Assembly: GCA_004154925.1 (NCBI GenBank)
Contig: QJNS01000147.1
Coordinates: 1 to 64,000, forward strand
Direction: 5' to 3'
From: Monosporascus cannonballus
Lineage: Eukaryota > Ascomycota > Sordariomycetes > Xylariales
DNA: 64,000 nucleotides
The notes under the pieces were generated by a model. It searched no databases. It had not been told where the DNA came from and saw only the letters and a list, made by a program, of their open reading frames with translations. Position 1 is the first letter of the stretch; each line of letters starts with the position of its first letter. Positions 57,963 to 64,000 of the stretch are shown here, piece after piece. A program made the position numbers and the translations under genes.

Positions 57963-60521
57963 AAAATAATCATATATAATTAGCAATCGAAATTTATTAA
58001 TAATATAAAACTTTTAGGTATTATAAGTAAATTAACGCCATACCATACCTATACCAAACACATTTAAACCATATTCTTAATTAAGTTATTAAGTTAAACT
58101 TTAAATACCGTTATACAGTCGATTTCTTTTTTTCTAATTACTGCAAATCTATTTTTTAGCCGGTTTAATACCTGGCTACCGAAAACTAATTTCTAATAAT
58201 TACATTTAAGGGCTTTTTAACGTATTATAATTATCGTAAATTTGCTTAACGAATTTTATATCTTTGCTTTATCAAGTAATTCGTTTTTTATAAATAATAT
58301 ATAAGTTATTTATTATAAAATATTAAATTATTTTATAATTATTTTGAAAAACATATTTACTTTCGAAAAATTTAATAAATGTAAATTTAGTTGCTTTTTG
58401 TAAAACGCTTATAACGTTTCCTTAAAATCGTAAATTAATTTTAAATATTTGTTCAATTTTGTGAATTATTTGTTAAAAAAGTGACTTAAGTATTAGCAGT
58501 AATTAGTCAAATTAGTAACGTCGAATTTCGTATAACGTTTACGTTACGAAAAGTTAATTTTAAACTTTTAAAATAAATATAAAATAATTTTATTTAATTA
58601 AGAACAGCGGCATATTGTAAATTTGATATGAGTAAAAACTGCCGGTTTTTTTCAAATAATTACAATTTGTTTTTTTAAATAAAAGCATTTTAAAAAAAAG
58701 GTCTCTATAGAAATAAACGGTTCGTTAATATTAACCGGGTTAAGTTAAAACGCGTAATATTATAATAAAAGATGATTTTAAAATCATTTTCTAAGTTTTT
58801 AATATAATTAAAAACATAATTATATATACTTAATTACATTAATTAAATAAAGTTAAATTAGTAAGAATTTAGAATTGGAAAGCCTTTATAAATAATATAT
58901 TGTTAGTTTAAAATAATTAAGTAAAAAAATTAACACAAAATTAAGCAAGTTTTATCTATAAGACTTCTTTTAATTATAATTATAATTCAAATATTTAGTT
59001 TAAATTCTTTCATAATTATTTTATTTTATAAGTATTATCGAATAAAAAGTAAATTAAATTTCTGAATATATAAATACATATTTATTTTATTATATAAAAT
59101 TATTAATGTAAAAGTTACGTAATTTGCTGTCTAAACTTAGTAATAATACGTTTTATTTATTAAGATTAAGATAATAATTATTGGAATTATTTTGTACGGA
59201 TAATTGCGATATAATAAAATCTGAAAAATAAAATTTTTTAATAGATTTAATTTTACGTACCTTTATAATACCCTTATTTATTATTACTTTTTTTCTTCTT
59301 TTGAAGCAATAATAATATTGTCTAGATTAACAAATATTTCTTCGTTTACACGTTAAAATCCGCTTACGATAAAAATGTAACTAGAATTAAGGAGTTTCTA
59401 TATATTTTTTCGTTATTGACGCTAGGTATATTTACCTTATTTAGGGCTTTCTAAAGAATATCGAGTATTAAAGCCGCAACTGGTAATAGCCTTAATATAT
59501 CAATAAATAGTATTTCGAATATTTTAGAAAACGTAGAAAAAAGGTTTTCGTATTTTTCGCACCTATTTTTTATATAATCGTTATCGTATTTAATATTATA
59601 AAAAAGTGATTAAATTATTTTAGCTTTATGAAAAAAACTGTTAAAGGTAAATTTTAAACATACGAAATTTTAAACACGTTTTAATAATTTGAAAATATAA
59701 GTATATTAAATAAAAACATCGTATATATAAAATACGAGAATGCAGATAAAAAGTTATTCATGTTTTATTAAAATTTAAAAATATTTTAATTAATATTTAT
59801 ACTTACCTAAAATAATTAATAAATAATTTATATAACCAAATAAAAACAATTTACGTTTATAACGAAAGTATTTATTAATATTATCCTTTTAAAGTTTCTT
59901 ACTACGGCATAAAAGTAAACTCGTTTTTTCAGGATTTGAATTTAAAAATAATATTTCGATAAAGTTAAACCGATTTGTTATTTAAAACCGTACGTTAAAT
60001 CTAAACATATTTTCTTTATCGTAATTCTATTAATACCTTTTATATATTTAGTTTAAGTATAATATAAGTTTTTTATAAATCTTTTTATTGAAACAATTTA
60101 AATTGAAATACTGCTCTTAATTATTAAAGTAATTACGAAACGTATTAACCGTATCTTAGAACAAGGAGTAAAATAATATCGATAAATAAATTAATTTGCG
60201 GTTATTCTTAAAAACCTATCGATATATTTATAGATTTTGCTAATTGTAAATATCGTACTTTTTTATAAAAGTCGTAATTATGTAAACGGGCGATTTATAT
60301 TATTTATAAAGAAAAGTTTAGTTTAATTTATCATTTTTCCTTTCTTTTATAATAATTTATTAAAGCAAAAATTAAGATTTTTTGTTTTAATATGATAAAA
60401 ATATTTTTAAATATCTTTAACTATAGTTTTATAACTAATAATTATGTGACTAAAGTGATTTTCGTGAAATATACCAAAAATATTCCTTATTTAAATAAAA
60501 TATTTAGAAATATCGATAAAG
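57963..60521. other. AT-rich region without recognised element
   Basis: About 2.56 kb of strongly AT-rich DNA with no LTR end, no pol motif and no ORF above 60 codons that makes sense. It could be RIP-destroyed DNA of another repeat class, or the flank of a larger element. I cannot assign it. Confidence 0.5.
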
Positions 60522-60913
60522 TGTGACGAGCTATGCGGTTTAACCAACTATTAAACCTTAAGTCGACGGGTTTATGTTGGCAGAAGTATCATGGGAATCT
60601 GAGCAATAAATATAATAATGTATTACGTTTCGTAATAACAAAAGTACCTTGGGTAACGATATTATATTGCAAATTAAAACTATTTAAATTATGGAAATAA
60701 TAAGCATATATATTCTAATTCCTTTATTATTGCTTATTTTTATTCAGCAGAACCTTATTAAGCGGTTATTTAATACTGCTTAATCGTATTTAGTCGTATT
60801 TAATCGTACTTAATTAAAACCCGCTAAGCACTAATTACGTAACTCTAAATTAGCGTAACTTTATAATCTTAGCTGAACCGTTTTCGCAGGCCCAGTTAAC
60901 TTAGGTTATAATA
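60522..60913 (-). repeat. 3' LTR of element VI
   Basis: 392 bp, starts TGTGACGAGC, ends TTATAATA, followed by the complement of a purine tract (CGATTTTCTTTTTCTTC). Confidence 0.8.
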
Positions 60914-61081
60914 CGATTTTCTTTTTCTTCAAATTTTGCCTTTAAAACTTTTCTTTTTTTTGGTAAGCCTTTTTCCTTTAAGATATCGACCCGCATTATT
61001 AAAAACCGTCGTCAGATTTCTTCGTTTACTATACGACGTTAAAATCTGCTTTTTATTTTTGACAATTTCAGTTTTGAAATT

Positions 61082-61582
61082 ATGCTGTATTTCTTATGCT
61101 TTTTTAAAAGCAAAAAATGCGAAATAATAAAAAACCTTTTTAAATATACGGTATATATTAAACGTAACTATTTTTGTAATAGCAACGGCGTTCCCTTATT
61201 TTTCTTAAAAAATTTTCATACCGAAAATTAATATTTAAAACGTAAAAAGGTACTTGCGGAAAAACGTTTTCCGGAATTGCAAAAACGCCATTAATAAGAA
61301 ATAAATAAGGTTTTTACGCGGTTAATCCGTTTTCGAAAATAAAAAGCGTTTTTTTGTTCGAAAGGGGTTAAAATGGTACAATAAGAATTATAATCGCTAA
61401 AGGAGCTAAAGGAACAGGAACGTTTAGAATAGGCTAACGCCGAAATTTCCTTAGTCGCCTTGACTTTTTCCTTGAAGTTACTTAACGCTGCCTGGCCGCT
61501 GGAAAACGTTAATTGGGACATAATTATATCCGGTGATTCCGTCGTTATTAGTAAAAGTTTTTTAATAAGCGCTGGGTATTAA
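61082..61582 (+). pseudogene. Antisense zinc-cluster ORF of element VI
   Basis: 167 codons in a single frame, starting 169 nt inside the LTR. Seven in-frame stops all read TAA/TAG, as expected from CAA/CAG. It begins MLYFLCFFKSKKCEIIKN, then KYTVYIKRNYFC. Cluster positions 3, 6, 13, 22, 25 and 32 read Y, C, C, Y, Y, C, exactly the spacing of element II. A helical part (LAEKRFPELQKRH, then SLKELKEQERLE) and a conserved C-terminus (ENVNWDIIISGDSVVISKSF) follow. That one frame survives over 500 bp of otherwise wrecked DNA argues this was a real coding region. Confidence 0.65.
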
Positions 61583-64000
61583 TAAGATTTTTGGCGGGTT
61601 CCCAGATATTTTCGGAATCTGAGTACTTTTTTTATTTGATTAGGTACTAGGTAAATCCGTTTTATTTTTATATATCGAAATTTTTCTCCATTTTATATCC
61701 CTATTCGTTTTCTGTTTTTATATCGTCCTATACTATATATATTTTAATTATATCTGCTGCTAATTCGAATAGAAAAATATAAAAAATTAAATAGAATTTA
61801 ATTTTTGGTAGGAAATTTAATTTATAGTTATTTTCTAAGATTTTCTTGGTAATTTTATATAAGTCGATATATTTGAAATCGAGGTTTTTGTTAGGTTATT
61901 TTATTTAAATGTTTTTTGTAACGAGAAAAACTATTTCCCCTTTTTCGAAAGTTAATCCTTTTAATCTTTTTTAATTATAATACTTATTTATTTAATTCCG
62001 TACGAATTCTAATTTTATTTTTATTTCTTAATGTAATTATCGTAATTATTTTAATGTAAAAATTATTTTGATATTGATTGAACCGTCGACGCGTATTTTT
62101 TTGTAAACTTTTAGAATAAAACCAAAATTTACGTTCGTAAGTATTATCTTAATGTTTTTTTAATAATTGGTATTATATGTTAATTATGCAATTAGTAATT
62201 TTTAACCCAGTTATTTTATTCATAATTGATATAATATCGGAAGTAAATTTTTAAAATTTAATTTATTCGTTTTGTTTTTTTATTTATCTAAAGTTTAAAA
62301 ACGTTAAATAACTTATAATTTAGGCCGATTTATGCTATAACGCCTTATTAAAATTTAAAAGCAATAATTAATCCTTTATTTAATATAATTTCTATTAGTA
62401 ATCCGTATATATTAAAAATATACTTAAAAAATATATATATTAATTATTTAACGTTTATATCCTTATAATATGGTAAAAAATAAGAAAATTTCGTAAATCG
62501 GTTAACGATTACGAAAATGCTATTATAATATATTTATATAATTAAATCTTTTAACATAAAAAACTTAATAATAAAATCGAATATAACTAAATACTATAAA
62601 TGCTTTATAATTAATAATAGTTATAACTTTTCGTATGATTTATGTCGTCGAGTTTTTGCTTTAACGTAAATATCGTATTGCTATATAATTTTTTATACTG
62701 TTAATTTTATTTTTAAAAAAATATATATACGTTAAAATCGCTTTAAATTTTGTAAAATTTTAAATATCTATATAATTAATATTTATATATTTCTCATATT
62801 AAATCCTTTTGGTATTTTTTTAGAATTCAAATTTTGTTCGTTTTTTAGATTTTTAAAAAATTATCGTTATACTATTAAATTCTTTAATATTTATCGAAAA
62901 GTATTACCCGAATCGTCGCAATTTGTCATAAACGTAAATATCCTTTTATAATGGTATTAAAATTATATCACTAATTTTTACCAATTTCTTTTCGAGGTTT
63001 AATCGCTTACTTAAAACGTTTTTTTTGCCGTTTTTTGATTTTTTCTTATAAATAATAACGAAATCGTAATTCGCCAATTTCTTTTGCGTATTTTAATTAT
63101 TGTTTTATAAGTTTTTTGGTTGTAATAAATCGGGTAAAATTTTAATGATTCGTATAAACTTTAACCTATTACAAATTTCCCTTTAGAAAATGCCTAAATT
63201 TTCGAAATGCCATAATAATAGCCATAAATTCCTTATTTGGAATACCGTAATTAAGTTCGGCTCCTTTTAATTTGTACGAAAAAAATATAATAAAATATAA
63301 TTTGTCTTAATTATTTCATTATCCGATTATTACGTCCAACGTATAATCCGAAATATCGGTTTCTAATTTAACGGAACGGTTTGGATCGTACATAATTAAT
63401 ACTGGCTTACTAATAATCGTATCCTTGATTTCCTAAAGTACTTTTTCTATATCTGGCATTTATTTAAATCCTTTTTTTTTCGTAAAATTTGTTAAAAGTA
63501 TAGTTATTCTGCTAAAACTTCGAATAAAATTTCTATAGTAATTGGCGAATCCAAAAAATACTTGTATTTTCTTAATTATCGTTAATATCTGCCATTTTAT
63601 AATAGCAACAATTTTTTTAAGGTTTATCTTAATATGTCCTGGGATAATAATATATTTCAGATATTTTACTTCCTATATATAAAATTAATTTTTTTTACGT
63701 TAACAAATAATTTTACGTTTTATAATGTTTAAAACATTTTATAAACATATTTTATATATATTCTTTTTATCTTTAAGAAAATAAAAATATTATCGAAATA
63801 ATAAATAACGAAAATATCAAGGTATTTTCCTAATATATATTTAATTATTTGCTAAAAAGTTACTAATACGTTCATAAATCCTATTGGAATTATCAAATAT
63901 TTAATCAATCCGTATTTTATTTTGAAAATTATTTTTTATTCGTATTTTTTCTTAATTTGAATAAGGTTATATTTATTTTTAAGATCGAACGTTATAAATT
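61583..64000 (-). pseudogene. pol remnant of element VI (partial)
   Basis: Minus strand. The chromodomain end YSDSENIWEPAKNLINT, then RLLKNFY, lies near 61640-61560, with the Trp still present. Integrase remains lie around 62.2-63.0 kb, RNase H around 63.2-63.4 kb, and the RT motif Y-F-D-N near 63806-63795. The N-terminal half is beyond the window. Confidence 0.75.

Larger units (their letters stand above)
60522..64000 (-). mobile_element. Element VI: Ty3/gypsy chromovirus, 3' part, cut by the window end
   Basis: The left (3') LTR is 60522-60913. Internal sequence then runs on the minus strand through antisense ORF, chromodomain and integrase into the reverse transcriptase, which is cut at 64000. 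The LTR ends (TGTGACGAGC...TTATAATA) are of the beta type. The 5' LTR and the second target duplication are outside the window; the left flank is TAAAG. Confidence 0.82.

Overview
This window looks like a chromosome segment of a filamentous ascomycete (Pezizomycotina). The genes have short GT-AG introns of 50-130 nt, one encodes a fungal MCT-type transporter, and about two thirds of the window is AT-rich DNA made of Ty3/gypsy chromoviruses mutated in the manner of repeat-induced point mutation (RIP): CAA/CAG turned into TAA/TAG, TGG into TAG, Cys codons into Tyr, and YLDD into YLNN or YFDN. No rRNA, tRNA or CRISPR array was seen.

Layout. 1-19.5 kb is GC-balanced and carries four gene models on the + strand. 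They are a small hydrophilic protein (1343-1603), an EI24/Rrt8-like membrane protein (5519-6465), a giant secreted Gly/Pro-rich collagen-like protein of about 2165 residues (7923-14529), and a monocarboxylate-transporter-like MFS permease (15889-17675). A frameshifted gene relic lies at 4206-4995. 19.5-40.46 kb is one nested retrotransposon block delimited by a CAAAA target duplication: element I (minus) contains element II (plus), which contains element III (plus). 41.2-44.0 kb is a small GC-balanced island with a 94-residue coiled-coil ORF and a truncated Ser/Thr-rich glycoprotein gene. 44.2-57.96 kb is a second nest: element V (minus, TSD ATAAT) sits inside the 3' LTR of element IV (minus, TSD CATAA). 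IV is also interrupted by a nearly unmutated 194-bp solo LTR of the element I family. 57.96-60.52 kb is unexplained AT-rich DNA. From 60,522 to the end is the 3' part of a further minus-strand element (VI).

Most notable observation. In elements II to VI a third ORF lies between the pol chromodomain and the 3' LTR, antisense to gag-pol. Its start lies about 160-190 nt inside the LTR. Its N-terminus shows the spacing CX2CX6CX8-9CX2CX6-7C of fungal Zn(II)2Cys6 clusters (with Tyr where RIP would turn Cys into Tyr), followed by a charged helical region and a conserved C-terminal NW motif. All copies are broken, but every cluster position except the fifth is still Cys in at least one of the three best-preserved copies (II, V, VI), and the fifth is Cys in III. 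Elements II to V also share the 3' half of their LTRs while differing in the 5' half.

The four genes of the left arm show no operon-like or cluster logic; they are independent, well-spaced fungal genes. Functional names are family-level inferences from the sequence alone.
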